This document shows, one piece after another, positions 27,080 to 36,282 of a stretch of 64,000 bases of DNA. Source of the DNA: Dyella acidisoli (GTDB lineage: Bacteria > Pseudomonadota > Gammaproteobacteria > Xanthomonadales > Rhodanobacteraceae); the NCBI RefSeq assembly GCF_030160295.1, contig NZ_BSOB01000016.1, forward strand, positions 1 through 64,000, in the 5' to 3' direction. The position numbers were made by a program, and so were the translations under genes. Below the pieces are notes generated by a model. It did no database searches. It saw only the letters and a program-made list of their open reading frames with translations, and was not told the origin of the DNA. The stretch's first letter is position 1. Each line of letters starts with the position of its first letter.

Positions 27080-28276
27080 TCAGACGCCGCTGGCCACCGA
27101 ATAGCCTTTCAACCGCTGTGCAAATTCCTGCAGCGCGCGAATACCGCTCTGCTCAGCCTCAACGATCCATTGTTGCAAACCCTTCAGTGCCTGATCGGCA
27201 CCACGCTGTTCCATCAGCTCAGCAAGGCGGTTGCGGAATTCGCACACTGTATTGAGCACCGGACGCTTGGCCAGCACGGCCTGCATGCGCTCGCGGTTTT
27301 CGCCGTCGAGCCAACGGCCACCGTCGGCGAATGCGCGGCGCAGGCGGCGCGGGATGGACTTGATACCTTCGCCTGCATGCTGCGCTTCGTCACGCAGCGT
27401 GGGGACGATAACGTTGCGGTAGTAATCGGTCATCGCCTGGAAGCGGTGCGTAAGCACAGCTTTCAAGGTTTCGGCATCGGGCAGGTGCACGTTGGGACGC
27501 ACGTCCAACGTGGGCGCCACGCGCAGCACCTTGGCCAGACCCAGCTTGCGCAGCACGCAGATAGCGGCCCAACCGATATCGAATTCCCACTTGCGCAGCG
27601 CGAACTTGGCCGAGCTGGGGAACGCGTGATGGTTGTTGTGCAGTTCTTCGCCACCGATCCAGAATCCCCAAGGAATGAGGTTGGTGGCCGTGTCGGAGCT
27701 TTCGAAGTTGCGATAGCCCCACCAGTGACCGATGCCGTTGACGAAGCCGGCCGCCCAGAACGGAATCCAGACCATCTGCACCGCCCACACGGCGGCACCG
27801 ATCACGCCGAACAGCGCGAGGTTGATGATCAGCATCAGCGCCGGACCCCAGTACGGATGGCCGGTGTAGAGCTTGCGCTCGATCCAGTCGTCCGGCGTGC
27901 CGCGGCCGTACTTTTCCAGGTCTTCCTTCACGTAGCTGGCGTCGCGGTACAGCGACACGCCATCCCAGAACACCTTCTTGATGCCGTAGATCTGGGGGCT
28001 GTGCGGATCTTCTTCCGTCTCCACCTTGGCGTGGTGCTTGCGATGCACCGCCACCCACTCCTTGGTAACCATGCCCGTCGTGAGCCAGCCCCAGAAGCGG
28101 AAGAAATTCGCGATGAGGGGGTGCAGATCGACGCCGCGATGCGTCTGGCAGCGGTGCAGGTAGAGGGTGACGGTGAAGATGGTGATCTGCGTGACCACCA
28201 ACAGATAAACGAGAATCGCCACCCAACCGGCCTGAGTCACCCCGCCGGAAAGGAAATGCAGCACAGCGTCGAGCAT
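27080..28276 (-). CDS. Acyl-CoA/fatty acid desaturase (delta-9 type)
   Basis: A 398-residue integral membrane di-iron desaturase. All three histidine boxes are present: HRCQTH (41-46), HRKHH (78-82) and ELHNNHH (ending at 217). They lie between four hydrophobic segments (near 17-40, 55-75, 145-170 and 170-185). The enzyme introduces a cis double bond into saturated acyl chains, likely to tune membrane fluidity. The C-terminal 120 residues form a charged helical extension beyond the catalytic core. The start at 28276 (MLDAVLHFL) is preferred to the longer frame from 28378. It is divergent from the ABC module. Confidence 0.92.
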   Translation of the reverse strand: MLDAVLHFLSGGVTQAGWVAILVYLLVVTQITIFTVTLYLHRCQTHRGVDLHPLIANFFRFWGWLTTGMVTKEWVAVHRKHHAKVETEEDPHSPQIYGIKKVFWDGVSLYRDASYVKEDLEKYGRGTPDDWIERKLYTGHPYWGPALMLIINLALFGVIGAAVWAVQMVWIPFWAAGFVNGIGHWWGYRNFESSDTATNLIPWGFWIGGEELHNNHHAFPSSAKFALRKWEFDIGWAAICVLRKLGLAKVLRVAPTLDVRPNVHLPDAETLKAVLTHRFQAMTDYYRNVIVPTLRDEAQHAGEGIKSIPRRLRRAFADGGRWLDGENRERMQAVLAKRPVLNTVCEFRNRLAELMEQRGADQALKGLQQWIVEAEQSGIRALQEFAQRLKGYSVASGV

Positions 28277-28421
28277 CGTGGAAAATCCTGATCGTAGAAA
28301 AAACAGTCTAGTCGAGGGTGTCCGTACCCACCAGCATGGTAAGACCCTAGCACTTCGACTTCCGTTAAACCGTGACAAGAAACGGTTGTCTGCCGGATGG
28401 GGTCACCCTGACAATCATGCA

Positions 28422-29174
28422 ATGAACGCGCCTAAACCTGCTTTACCTCCCGTACTGCAACTTGAAGGGGTCACCCGGCGCCGCGCCGGGCGGGCGGCTG
28501 TGTCCGACCTCACCCTGCGCCTGGAAGCCGGCCAAGTCCTTGGGCTGCTTGGCGTCAACGGGGCCGGCAAGTCGACCACCCTGGCCATGGTCGCCGGGGC
28601 TTTGCGACCCGATCGCGGGGCTATTCGACTCCAAGGGCGGGACTTCCTGGAGCAGCCGGAACTGGCCCGCCAGGCCATCGGCTGGCTGCCGGAAGCTGCC
28701 CCGCTATGGCCAGAACTGACCGTCCGCGAACATCTGGAGGCCCATGGCCGCCTGCGGGGGATCGCCGGCGTACGGCTGGACGAAGCCCGCGATGCGGTGC
28801 TCGAGCGCCTGGAACTGAAGAATCTGTCGCGCCGCCTCGCCGGCGTTTTGTCGCAGGGGCAGCGGCAACGCCTCGGATTGGCCTGCGCCATGCTGCATCG
28901 CCCCGCCCTGCTGGTGCTGGATGAGCCCGCCAACGCGCTTGATCCGGTACAGGTCGTCGCCTTGCGCGCGCTGCTGCGCGAGCTGGCTGATGCTGGCACA
29001 GCTGTCATCCTCTCCACGCACCAGCTGACCGAAGTGACAGCGGTCTGCGATCGCGTAGCGATCCTGCATGAGGGTGCGTTGCGCCACGACGCGCCGCTAC
29101 CTGCGGATCAACATGCCGCGCTGGAAAAAAACTTCTTCGATATTGCGATGGCCGGCAGGGCTCAAGCCGCATGA
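28422..29174 (+). CDS. ABC transporter ATP-binding protein (GldA-like)
   Basis: A 250-residue ABC ATPase: Walker A GVNGAGKSTT near residue 45, signature LSQGQRQRLG, Walker B ALLVLDEPANALDP and the switch His in LSTHQLTEV. It energises the permease encoded next, whose ATG overlaps this gene's stop by 4 bases. The three following genes (permease, GldG-like, DUF4340-like) make it part of an ABC-2 module resembling GldAFG/YhaQ-type systems. What it moves is unknown; in Proteobacteria such modules are not tied to gliding. Confidence 0.93.
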   Translation: MNAPKPALPPVLQLEGVTRRRAGRAAVSDLTLRLEAGQVLGLLGVNGAGKSTTLAMVAGALRPDRGAIRLQGRDFLEQPELARQAIGWLPEAAPLWPELTVREHLEAHGRLRGIAGVRLDEARDAVLERLELKNLSRRLAGVLSQGQRQRLGLACAMLHRPALLVLDEPANALDPVQVVALRALLRELADAGTAVILSTHQLTEVTAVCDRVAILHEGALRHDAPLPADQHAALEKNFFDIAMAGRAQAA

Positions 29175-29956
29175 CCTTATTCGCTGTGACGCGGCTGGAA
29201 TTGCGCCGCCTGTTCGTGCGCCCGCTTGGCTGGATCATCGCTGCGCTCGCTCTGGCGGAGCTGGGATGGCGCTTCGCGCTGTTGCTGCAGATTTTTCTGC
29301 TCAATCAGGTAAGGCTTGCGGCCTTGCCAGATGGCCCCGGCTATACCGACCTGGTGGCTGTGCGCTTGTACAGCAGCTTCATCACTGGCAGCCCATTGCC
29401 GTTCGGCATGATCGAACTTGCGTTGCTGCTGGTGCCGTTGCTGACCATGTCTACGCTGGCAAGCGAGCGCAGCGCCGGTACGTTGCCGCTGCTGTTTTCG
29501 ACGGGGCTTTCTTCCTCCCGCATCCTGCTCGGCAAATACCTGGCCGTGCTGATCTGGCTGGCGCTATGGCTGCTACTTGCGCTCGCTATTCCAGTGAGCC
29601 TCGCACACGGCGTAACGCTGGACTGGGGCAAACTTGCTGCCGCCACGCTCGGCACTTTTCTCGCGCTTGCCGTGCTTGGCGCAATCGGCGTCGCCTGTTC
29701 GGCCTTCGCCTCACATTCTGCGGTTGCCGCCGTGGCCGCGCTGATGATCAGCCTGGCGCTCAATTGCATCAACCTCGGCGCGCAGCTTGCCGGCATTAAT
29801 AATGGTTTCATCAACTGGCTAGCGATGAGCACGCACCAGGAAACCTTGTTGCGCGGTCTGGTATCGAGTGCTGACGTGGTGTGGTTTCTGCTGGCCATCA
29901 CCGTAGCGCTCGCACTTGGCACGCAACGCCTGGCGGCAGACAAGGAGCGCGACTGA
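29171..29956 (+). CDS. ABC-2 type permease (GldF/NosY-like)
   Basis: A 261-residue inner-membrane protein with about six hydrophobic segments (15-45, 78-98, 120-143, 150-170, 172-195 and 230-250). It has the ABC-2 family segment L-A-S-E-R-S-A-G-T-L-P-L-L after the second one. It pairs with the ATPase upstream, coupled by a 4-base overlap, and its stop overlaps the GldG-like start by one base. This is the usual membrane half of a GldF-type transporter. Confidence 0.9.
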   Translation: MTLFAVTRLELRRLFVRPLGWIIAALALAELGWRFALLLQIFLLNQVRLAALPDGPGYTDLVAVRLYSSFITGSPLPFGMIELALLLVPLLTMSTLASERSAGTLPLLFSTGLSSSRILLGKYLAVLIWLALWLLLALAIPVSLAHGVTLDWGKLAAATLGTFLALAVLGAIGVACSAFASHSAVAAVAALMISLALNCINLGAQLAGINNGFINWLAMSTHQETLLRGLVSSADVVWFLLAITVALALGTQRLAADKERD

Positions 29957-31281
29957 TGAACGTGTCTTTCATGCGTCGCCTCAATGGATGGCTGTTTGCA
30001 CTGCTGATACTGCTTGGCGCCTGCGCGATCGGCTTTCTCACCGCGCGTCACGATCACGCCGTCGACTGGACTTACAACAGCCGCGTAAGCATGTCGCCGG
30101 AAACGCGCGCTGTGCTGGCAAAACTGGACGGCCCCGTCGACATCATCAGCTATGCAAGCCCGCAAGGCGATCTTCGCCAGACCATCGCTGCAGCGCTACA
30201 GCGCTATCAACAAGCGAAGCCGGATCTGCATCTGAGCTTCGTCGATCCGCAGCAGGATCCCGCGGCCATGCGCAACCTCGGCGTCACCGTCGATGGCGAA
30301 TTGATCTTGCATTATCGCGATCGTCAGCAACGCATGGATACGCTGACCGAACGCAGCTTCACCGATGCGCTGGAGCGCCTGGTGCGCGGCAACGATCGCA
30401 TCGTGGCGTTCGTTACCGGAGATGGCGAGCGTCGTGCCGATGGCCTTGGCAACGCAGACCTTGGCACTTTCGTGTCGCAACTTGAGCAGAGCGGCATGCG
30501 TGCGGTGCCGCTGAATTTCTCGCAAGTTACCAGCGTGCCCGAGCATACGGATCTGGTCGTGCTGGCCGGGCCGCAGGCGGCGCTGGCACCGGGCGCGACG
30601 AAGGCGCTCACCGATTACCTCGCCAGCGGCGGCAATCTGCTGTGGCTAGCTGATCCCGGCAATCTCGACACAAGCCTGCAACCGATCGCAGAAGCGCTCG
30701 CCATTCGCGTGTTGCCGGGTGAATTGGTCGACGCATCTTCCGCGGCGTTGGGACTGAAAGATCCGCGCATGATCGCGCTCGGCGATTATCCGCCCAGCAG
30801 GATTACCCGCGGCTTCACACTCACTACGTTGTTTCCGGAAGTCGCGCCGCTGGCAGAAGTGCGAAAGAGCGATTGGAAGCCCGAACCCTTTCTGCGCTCC
30901 AGTCCGCAAGCCACAACGCAATCACTCAATGGCAGCACAACCGCGTCGCTGAAAGGGCCGCTCGATTTCGGTTTCGCACTCAGTCGCCTGTCGCCTAGCC
31001 CCGCCAAGAGCGAGCAGCGCGTGGCTATCATCGGCAACGGCGATTTTCTTTCTAACAGTTATCTCGGCAACGGTGGCAACCGTGCGCTGGGTGAACGCAT
31101 CTTCGACTGGCTATTGGGTGATGACCAGCTCATCAGCATGCCGCCACGCGGTGCACCCGATCGCGTGCTGACGGTATCGCAGGGAGAACTGAGTCTGTTG
31201 AGCGTCAGCTTCATCGTGCTCATACCACTGTTATTGCTGGTGATCGGCGGCATGATCGCTTGGCGCAGGCGACGCGCATGA
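29956..31281 (+). CDS. GldG family ABC-associated substrate-binding-like membrane protein
   Basis: A 441-residue protein with a membrane segment at each end (about 12-31 and 413-434) and a large domain between them, predicted outside the cytoplasm. Signature regions are YNSRVSMSPETRAVLAKLDG (the GldG N-terminal pattern S-x-x-T-x-x-x-L), VAFVTGDGERR, and LWLADPGNLDTSLQPIAEAL. Such proteins accompany GldA/F-type ABC units; their biochemical role is unclear. ATG 29956 shares its A with the permease stop TGA. The next gene overlaps by 4 bases. Confidence 0.88.
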   Translation: MNVSFMRRLNGWLFALLILLGACAIGFLTARHDHAVDWTYNSRVSMSPETRAVLAKLDGPVDIISYASPQGDLRQTIAAALQRYQQAKPDLHLSFVDPQQDPAAMRNLGVTVDGELILHYRDRQQRMDTLTERSFTDALERLVRGNDRIVAFVTGDGERRADGLGNADLGTFVSQLEQSGMRAVPLNFSQVTSVPEHTDLVVLAGPQAALAPGATKALTDYLASGGNLLWLADPGNLDTSLQPIAEALAIRVLPGELVDASSAALGLKDPRMIALGDYPPSRITRGFTLTTLFPEVAPLAEVRKSDWKPEPFLRSSPQATTQSLNGSTTASLKGPLDFGFALSRLSPSPAKSEQRVAIIGNGDFLSNSYLGNGGNRALGERIFDWLLGDDQLISMPPRGAPDRVLTVSQGELSLLSVSFIVLIPLLLLVIGGMIAWRRRRA

Positions 31282-31772
31282 AGCGGGCTGTGCGTCATCA
31301 ATTGTGGCTTTTTGGTGCAGTGATCGTATTGCTTGCCGCAGCATGGTGGCAGCTGCGAACTGATCAGCACGATGCACCCGGCACGCTGCTGCCATTCCAA
31401 CCAGACAAAGTCACGCATGTAGCTCTGAAAATGGGTAGCGCGCCATCCGAGCACTATGTGAAACGCGGCGAGCATTGGTGGCGCGGCGATTCAGCAACCG
31501 AAACGCGTGCCGATGATCGGCGCCTGGAAGAACTGGTGCGCATCGCTGCCGCCCCAGTACAAAGCTGGCAGCCGGCAAGCAGCTATGACCTGACAAAGAT
31601 TGGCCTGGAGCCATCGCAAGCCAAGCTCGAACTGGACGACGAGACCTTGCGTTTCGGGGCCGCAACTGCGATCGGTCACAATGTTTACGTGCAGGCTGGT
31701 GAGCGCGTAGGTATCGTGTCACTACGCTATATGCCGCGCTCCGCGCAAAGCCAATCCATGCAGGCGCAGTAA
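31278..31772 (+). CDS. DUF4340-like protein, short form
   Basis: A 164-residue protein with one N-terminal membrane segment (about 10-28) and an outside domain that carries the DUF4340 pattern: [18 protein letters not shown], a W-W-R near 60, [10 protein letters not shown] and a final beta-rich region. DUF4340 proteins that follow GldG are commonly about 300 residues or more, so this is roughly half length. The start overlaps the GldG-like stop by 4 bases (ATGA). mutM starts one base after its stop. Probably the last member of the ABC module. Confidence 0.78.
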   Translation: MKRAVRHQLWLFGAVIVLLAAAWWQLRTDQHDAPGTLLPFQPDKVTHVALKMGSAPSEHYVKRGEHWWRGDSATETRADDRRLEELVRIAAAPVQSWQPASSYDLTKIGLEPSQAKLELDDETLRFGAATAIGHNVYVQAGERVGIVSLRYMPRSAQSQSMQAQ

Positions 31773-31773
31773 T

Positions 31774-32601
31774 ATGCCCGAACTGCCCGAAGTCGAAACC
31801 ACTCGACGCGGCATCGCACCCCATCTGATTGGCCGCCGCGTTGCGAACGTTATCTTGCGGCGCACGGATTTGCGCTGGCCGATTCCGCGCGAGATCACGG
31901 AACTGTTGCCCGGACAGCGCATCGACGAAGTTGAGCGCCGCGCCAAATATCTGTTGTTGCACACGCATGCCGGCAGCGCTTTGCTACATCTGGGGATGAC
32001 TGGCGTGCTGCGCGTGTTGCCGCCGGATGTGCCACCCGGCATCCACGATCACGTCGATATCAGCCTGGAGCCGCTGCAAGGCGAACGCCCACGCATCCTT
32101 CGTTTTACCGATCCACGCCGCTTCGGTTGCTTGTTATGGCAAGCGCCTGGCACCACGCACGAATTACTCGTAGACCTTGGCCCTGAGCCGCTCACCGATG
32201 CTTTCGATGGCGACTTGCTATGGCAGCGCTCGCTTCACCGCAAGGCTGCGGTGAAGCTGTTCCTGATGGACAACGCGATCGTGGTGGGCGTAGGCAATAT
32301 CTACGCCAGCGAGGCGCTGTTTGCTGCCGGCATCGATCCGCGCCGACCTGCCGGTACCGTCTCACGCGCGCGCTATCAACGGCTTGCCGGTGAGGTGAAG
32401 CGCATTCTTGCCTGGGCGATCGAGCGCGGCGGCACGACATTGCGCGATTTTCTCAATCCGGATGGTGCACCGGGTTATTTTTTTCGCGAGCTGTTTGTGT
32501 ACGGACGCGAAGGCGAGCCGTGCAAGGTGTGTGGCACGGCGATACGACAGCAAGTGATCGGGCAGCGATCGACGTTTTGGTGTCCGAAGTGCCAGAAGTG
32601 A
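31774..32601 (+). CDS. mutM: Formamidopyrimidine-DNA glycosylase
   Basis: A 275-residue base-excision repair enzyme that removes 8-oxoguanine and formamidopyrimidines and nicks the abasic site. It has the catalytic N-terminus [14 protein letters not shown] (Pro2 nucleophile, Glu3) and the Lys in [10 protein letters not shown]. The helix-two-turn-helix is [18 protein letters not shown], and the zinc finger is CKVCG with CPKCQK at the end. It follows the ABC module almost without gap, but is probably functionally unrelated. Confidence 0.97.
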   Translation: MPELPEVETTRRGIAPHLIGRRVANVILRRTDLRWPIPREITELLPGQRIDEVERRAKYLLLHTHAGSALLHLGMTGVLRVLPPDVPPGIHDHVDISLEPLQGERPRILRFTDPRRFGCLLWQAPGTTHELLVDLGPEPLTDAFDGDLLWQRSLHRKAAVKLFLMDNAIVVGVGNIYASEALFAAGIDPRRPAGTVSRARYQRLAGEVKRILAWAIERGGTTLRDFLNPDGAPGYFFRELFVYGREGEPCKVCGTAIRQQVIGQRSTFWCPKCQK

Positions 32602-32618
32602 TGTAATCCCCAGATGTC

Positions 32619-32699
32619 CGTCATTCCCGCGAAAGCGGGAATCCATTTTGCTCTGGTGTAAAAAAGCGAAGATGGATTCCCGCTTCCGCGGGAATGACG
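32619..32699. repeat. Pair of CGTCATTCCCGCG palindromes in inverted orientation
   Basis: Units 32619-32646 and 32672-32699 are inverted complements at 27 of 28 positions. Each unit contains its own hairpin (TTCCCGC-GAA-AGCGGGAA type). The spacer is 25 bases. The pair lies between the convergent mutM and the unknown gene and could terminate both. The single unit at 13815 is a relative. Confidence 0.85.
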
Positions 32700-32708
32700 A
32701 CCATATGG

Positions 32709-33485
32709 TTACTTATCCATCCCTGGCCAGTAGAACTCAACGTAAGTATTGTTGAATTGCGGATCGTCGAATCCACCACCTAATTCCGCAGTCAGGCCAC
32801 CGAAGATACCGTCGACATCCAGCGCCTGCCCATCGACGAAACGCGCACCCAACGCCTCCAGCTCGATCAACCGCTGGCATAGCGCACCCGCACGATCCGT
32901 TTCGCTTTCCGGCACATTGCGCAGACTAATGTCCGGGCGGCCGAACTTGCGCAAACCGCGCGTGTGCACCCAATAGCGGCCTGCTTCGTCTTCATCGCGC
33001 AGAATCAGTACGTGGTTGCGCAACGGTGCGCCGTCCTTGACCAGATAACGATCGCGCCACTCCGCTGCATCGAACAAGGTAAGAATCTGCGGATCAAGAA
33101 TCGCCACGCCGCCGATGTCGAGCAGGCCCGCTAACACGCCAAGCGTGTCACGCAGATAGCCGGTATCGCCTTGATCCTTGAAGCGTCCGTGCACCACCAG
33201 CACCTGCGGTGCTGCCATGGCTTCTTCGTAGGCTTCCGGCGAATCGTTCTTGAACAGCTCGCCCAGGGGACCTTTCAGCGGATAGCCTTCCCAATCGCGC
33301 AACACATGATGATGATGGCTGCTGAGTTGTACTTCTTCCGGCAAACCATCGCTGCCATAAACCGCGGAAGGTACGCGGGTGGGCTGGAAATTGCCGAATA
33401 CGTAGAACTGCAGGACGATTTCTTCATCGCTGGACTGCCAATGCGGACGCTGCCAGGCCGGGAAATAGATGACCGGATTGCTCAT
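32709..33485 (-). CDS. Uncharacterised 258-residue cytoplasmic protein
   Basis: I do not recognise a family with confidence. The protein has no signal peptide or membrane segment. It reads as two mixed alpha/beta parts: a beta-rich first part (VIYFPAWQRPHW, EIVLQFYVFGNFQPTRVPS) with an HHHH run near residue 60, and a second part with VLVVHGRFKDQG, GVAILDPQILTLFD and RYWVHTRGLRKFGRPDI. The last segment resembles DUF4261-like proteins, but I cannot confirm that. A purine-rich site precedes ATG 33485, and coding character is strong. It sits 29 bases downstream of thymidine kinase on the same strand, so it may share its transcript. Confidence 0.8.
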   Translation of the reverse strand: MSNPVIYFPAWQRPHWQSSDEEIVLQFYVFGNFQPTRVPSAVYGSDGLPEEVQLSSHHHHVLRDWEGYPLKGPLGELFKNDSPEAYEEAMAAPQVLVVHGRFKDQGDTGYLRDTLGVLAGLLDIGGVAILDPQILTLFDAAEWRDRYLVKDGAPLRNHVLILRDEDEAGRYWVHTRGLRKFGRPDISLRNVPESETDRAGALCQRLIELEALGARFVDGQALDVDGIFGGLTAELGGGFDDPQFNNTYVEFYWPGMDK

Positions 33486-33514
33486 GATTGTTCCTTTTAT
33501 GTTGCCAGCCCGGA

Positions 33515-34147
33515 TCAGGGTTTCTCTTCCAGCGGCAAGGAGGGCTGTTTTAGCTCGATACGGCCTTGTCCGCGCGTGATCTTCTTGAACTCGGCACGGC
33601 TCACCGAGACATAACGTTCGTTGCCGCCGATCTCAACTTGCGGCCCTTCGGTAATCGCTCGCCCTTGCTCGTCTACGCGCACCACCATGGTGGCCTTGCG
33701 GCCGGTATGGCAGATGGTTTTGATTTCTTCCAAGCTGTCGGCCCAGGCCAGCAGATAGCAGCTGCCTTCGAACAGTTCGCCGCGAAAATCCGTGCGCAGG
33801 CCGTAAGCCAGCACGGGAATGTTGAGCTCATCGACCACGTCAGTGAGCTGCCACACCTGCGCCTTGCTGAGAAACTGCGCCTCGTCCACGAACACGCAGT
33901 GCAGATCGCCATATGCAGCGATATCCCCTCGCACCGAGGCCAACAGGTCAGTGTGCGCCGTAAAACGCTGCGCCTGCGAACGCAAGCCAATGCGCGAAGC
34001 CACCACGCCCTCGCCGTAGCGATTGTCCAGCGCAGGGGTAAGAATCAGGGTGCGCATGCCCCGCTCGTAATAGTTGTACGCGCTCTGCAGCAAGTTGGTG
34101 GTCTTGCCGGCGTTCATCGACGAATAATAGAAGTAGAGCTTGGCCAT
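33515..34147 (-). CDS. tdk: Thymidine kinase (type II), zinc site partly lost
   Basis: A 210-residue thymidine kinase that makes dTMP in the salvage pathway. It has the P-loop [22 protein letters not shown], the catalytic [13 protein letters not shown] and the lasso/thymidine region [11 protein letters not shown]. In E. coli the four zinc ligands are in ICFCGRK and YVSVCRKHY. Here the same places read ICHTGRK and YVSVSRAEF, so the second Cys, the third Cys and the His are missing. The enzyme may fold without zinc. The start at 34147 ([14 protein letters not shown]) matches the family. Confidence 0.93.
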   Translation of the reverse strand: MAKLYFYYSSMNAGKTTNLLQSAYNYYERGMRTLILTPALDNRYGEGVVASRIGLRSQAQRFTAHTDLLASVRGDIAAYGDLHCVFVDEAQFLSKAQVWQLTDVVDELNIPVLAYGLRTDFRGELFEGSCYLLAWADSLEEIKTICHTGRKATMVVRVDEQGRAITEGPQVEIGGNERYVSVSRAEFKKITRGQGRIELKQPSLPLEEKP

Positions 34148-34290
34148 GCGGATCGGCGGGCTTGCGGAATGGCGAATGGTAACCCGGCTGGCTGCCACCG
34201 TGACGGATTGGTTTCAAGCCTGCTCCAGCGGCGCCTGGTTTGCTAGGATCGGTCTTCGCGCTGCACCCAGCTGACCGATTCGACCGACGC

Positions 34291-36273
34291 ATGCTCAACC
34301 CCCAACAACTGGCCGCTGTCGAACACGTCGACAGCCCGCTGCTGGTGCTCGCAGGCGCCGGCTCTGGAAAAACCTCCGTCATTACGCAGAAGATCGCGCA
34401 CTTGGTGCAGCGCCGTAAATTGGCAGCGTCACGCATCGCTGCGATCACCTTCACCAACAAAGCCGCGCGCGAGATGCGCGAACGCGTGAGCAAGTTGGTG
34501 AGTGCTGAAGATGCTCAGGCGCTGACCGTGTGCACGTTTCATGCGTTGGGCCTGAAATTTCTGCAGATGGAACATGCGCGCGCCGGTATGCGCCGCGGCT
34601 TCTCCGTGCTGGACGCCGACGACAGCGAGAACATCGTCAAGGAACTTGCACCCAAGGGCGTCAAGCCAGATGTGCTGTTCGGCCTGCGCAACCTGCTCAG
34701 CCGCGCCAAGAACAGCGGACTGTCTCCCGAAGAAGCGCTGGCCGCCGCACGCAGCCCGCGCGAGCTGGAAGCGGCCACCATCTATGAGCTTTACCAGCAG
34801 CGCCTGACCGCCTTCAACGCGGTAGATTTCGATGATTTGATTCGCTTGCCGCTGCGCATTCTCGAAAGCGACCAGGAATGCCGCGATACATGGCGCGAGC
34901 GCCTGCGCTATCTGCTTGTAGACGAATACCAGGACACCAATGATGCGCAATATCGCCTGCTGAAAGTGCTCGCTGGTGATCGCGGCAGCTTCACGTGCGT
35001 GGGTGACGATGATCAGTCCATCTATGCTTGGCGCGGTGCGAATCCGGAGAACATCGAGCAGCTCGGCAAAGATTGGCCCAGCCTTCGGGTCATCAAGCTG
35101 GAGCAGAACTATCGCTGCGGTCGACGCATTCTGCGTGCAGCCAATCAGCTGATCGCCAACAATCCGCATTTGCACGCCAAGAAACTGTGGAGCGAGCATC
35201 CGGAAGGTGCGCCGATCCGCGTGATCGAATGCAAGGAAGCCGAGCACGAGGCCGAACGCATCGCCGGCATGGCCGCCACCTTGGCGGAAAAGCACAAGGT
35301 GCGCTGGCATGATATGGCGATCCTGTACCGTGGCAACTTCCAGGCACGTCCGCTGGAAAAAGCGCTGCGCCTCGCACGCGTGCCGTATCACCTGACCGGT
35401 GCGCTTTCCTTCCTGGATCGCGCGGAAGTGAAGGATCTGCTCTGTTATCTGCGCCTGCTTACCAATCCCAGCGACGATGCCGCATTTCTGCGCGTGGTGA
35501 ATGTGCCCAAGCGGGAAATCGGCGCCACCACGCTGGAGAAACTTGGGCAGATCGCACAAACGAAACACTGCTCGCTGCTCGAAGCCACCCGCAGCGACAG
35601 CGTGCTACGCCAATTGAGCCCGCGCCCTGCTGCAGCACTGGCATCGTTCTCAGGATTGCTGGATGAACTGCGCAGCGCCTCGCTGCACGAGAGCGCCGCA
35701 GACCTGGTCGATCGCGTGCTGACGCGCACCCAATACGCCGCACACATTGCGGCTGGCACACAGGACGCCTCCCTGCGCGATCGCCGCCTAGGCAATCTGC
35801 GCGAGCTGTCCGACTGGTTCCGCGCCATGCAAAAGGGTGGCAACAGCGCAGGCGATCTTGCCTCGCAGTTGGCCTTGCTCACGCATGCCGATCGCGACGA
35901 ACCCGGCAACGCACTGCGCATGATGACGATGCACGCTGCAAAAGGGCTGGAGTTCCGCTTTGTTTTCATCGTCGGCTGTGAGGAAGGCACGCTGCCGAAC
36001 GACGCCGCAATCGACGAAGGCCGCGTGGAGGAAGAACGCCGCCTGATGTATGTGGGCATTACCCGCGCCAAGGAGTTGCTGACGCTGTCGTGGTCGTCCA
36101 AGACGAAACGCTATGGCGAAATCCACAGCAACCAACCCAGCCGCTTCCTGCACGAACTGCCGCAGGACGATTTGCATTGGGAAGGCAAAGACCTGGAAGC
36201 CGACAAGGAAGCGGTGCGTGAAACCGCCGAATCGCACATGGCGAAGATCGCCGCGATGCTGGCCGGCAACTGA
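34291..36273 (+). CDS. rep: ATP-dependent DNA helicase Rep
   Basis: A 660-residue UvrD/Rep superfamily 1A helicase that unwinds DNA 3' to 5' and helps restart stalled forks. Visible are motif I LVLAGAGSGKTSVITQK, Ia TFTNKAAREM, II LLVDEYQDTND, III GDDDQSIYAWRGANPENI, IV LEQNYRC, V MTMHAAKGLEF and VI VGITRAKELL. ATG 34291 (MLNPQQLAAVEHV) matches the Rep N-terminus; the frame begins 51 bases earlier. The close homologue UvrD is longer, which favours Rep. bluB starts 9 bases after the stop. Confidence 0.94.
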   Translation: MLNPQQLAAVEHVDSPLLVLAGAGSGKTSVITQKIAHLVQRRKLAASRIAAITFTNKAAREMRERVSKLVSAEDAQALTVCTFHALGLKFLQMEHARAGMRRGFSVLDADDSENIVKELAPKGVKPDVLFGLRNLLSRAKNSGLSPEEALAAARSPRELEAATIYELYQQRLTAFNAVDFDDLIRLPLRILESDQECRDTWRERLRYLLVDEYQDTNDAQYRLLKVLAGDRGSFTCVGDDDQSIYAWRGANPENIEQLGKDWPSLRVIKLEQNYRCGRRILRAANQLIANNPHLHAKKLWSEHPEGAPIRVIECKEAEHEAERIAGMAATLAEKHKVRWHDMAILYRGNFQARPLEKALRLARVPYHLTGALSFLDRAEVKDLLCYLRLLTNPSDDAAFLRVVNVPKREIGATTLEKLGQIAQTKHCSLLEATRSDSVLRQLSPRPAAALASFSGLLDELRSASLHESAADLVDRVLTRTQYAAHIAAGTQDASLRDRRLGNLRELSDWFRAMQKGGNSAGDLASQLALLTHADRDEPGNALRMMTMHAAKGLEFRFVFIVGCEEGTLPNDAAIDEGRVEEERRLMYVGITRAKELLTLSWSSKTKRYGEIHSNQPSRFLHELPQDDLHWEGKDLEADKEAVRETAESHMAKIAAMLAGN

Positions 36274-36282
36274 GTTGCAGTC

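Noticed and set aside
27170-28291. 373-codon plus-strand frame opposite the desaturase
   Set aside because: The minus-strand protein has three histidine boxes; the other translation is Arg/His-rich and without motifs.
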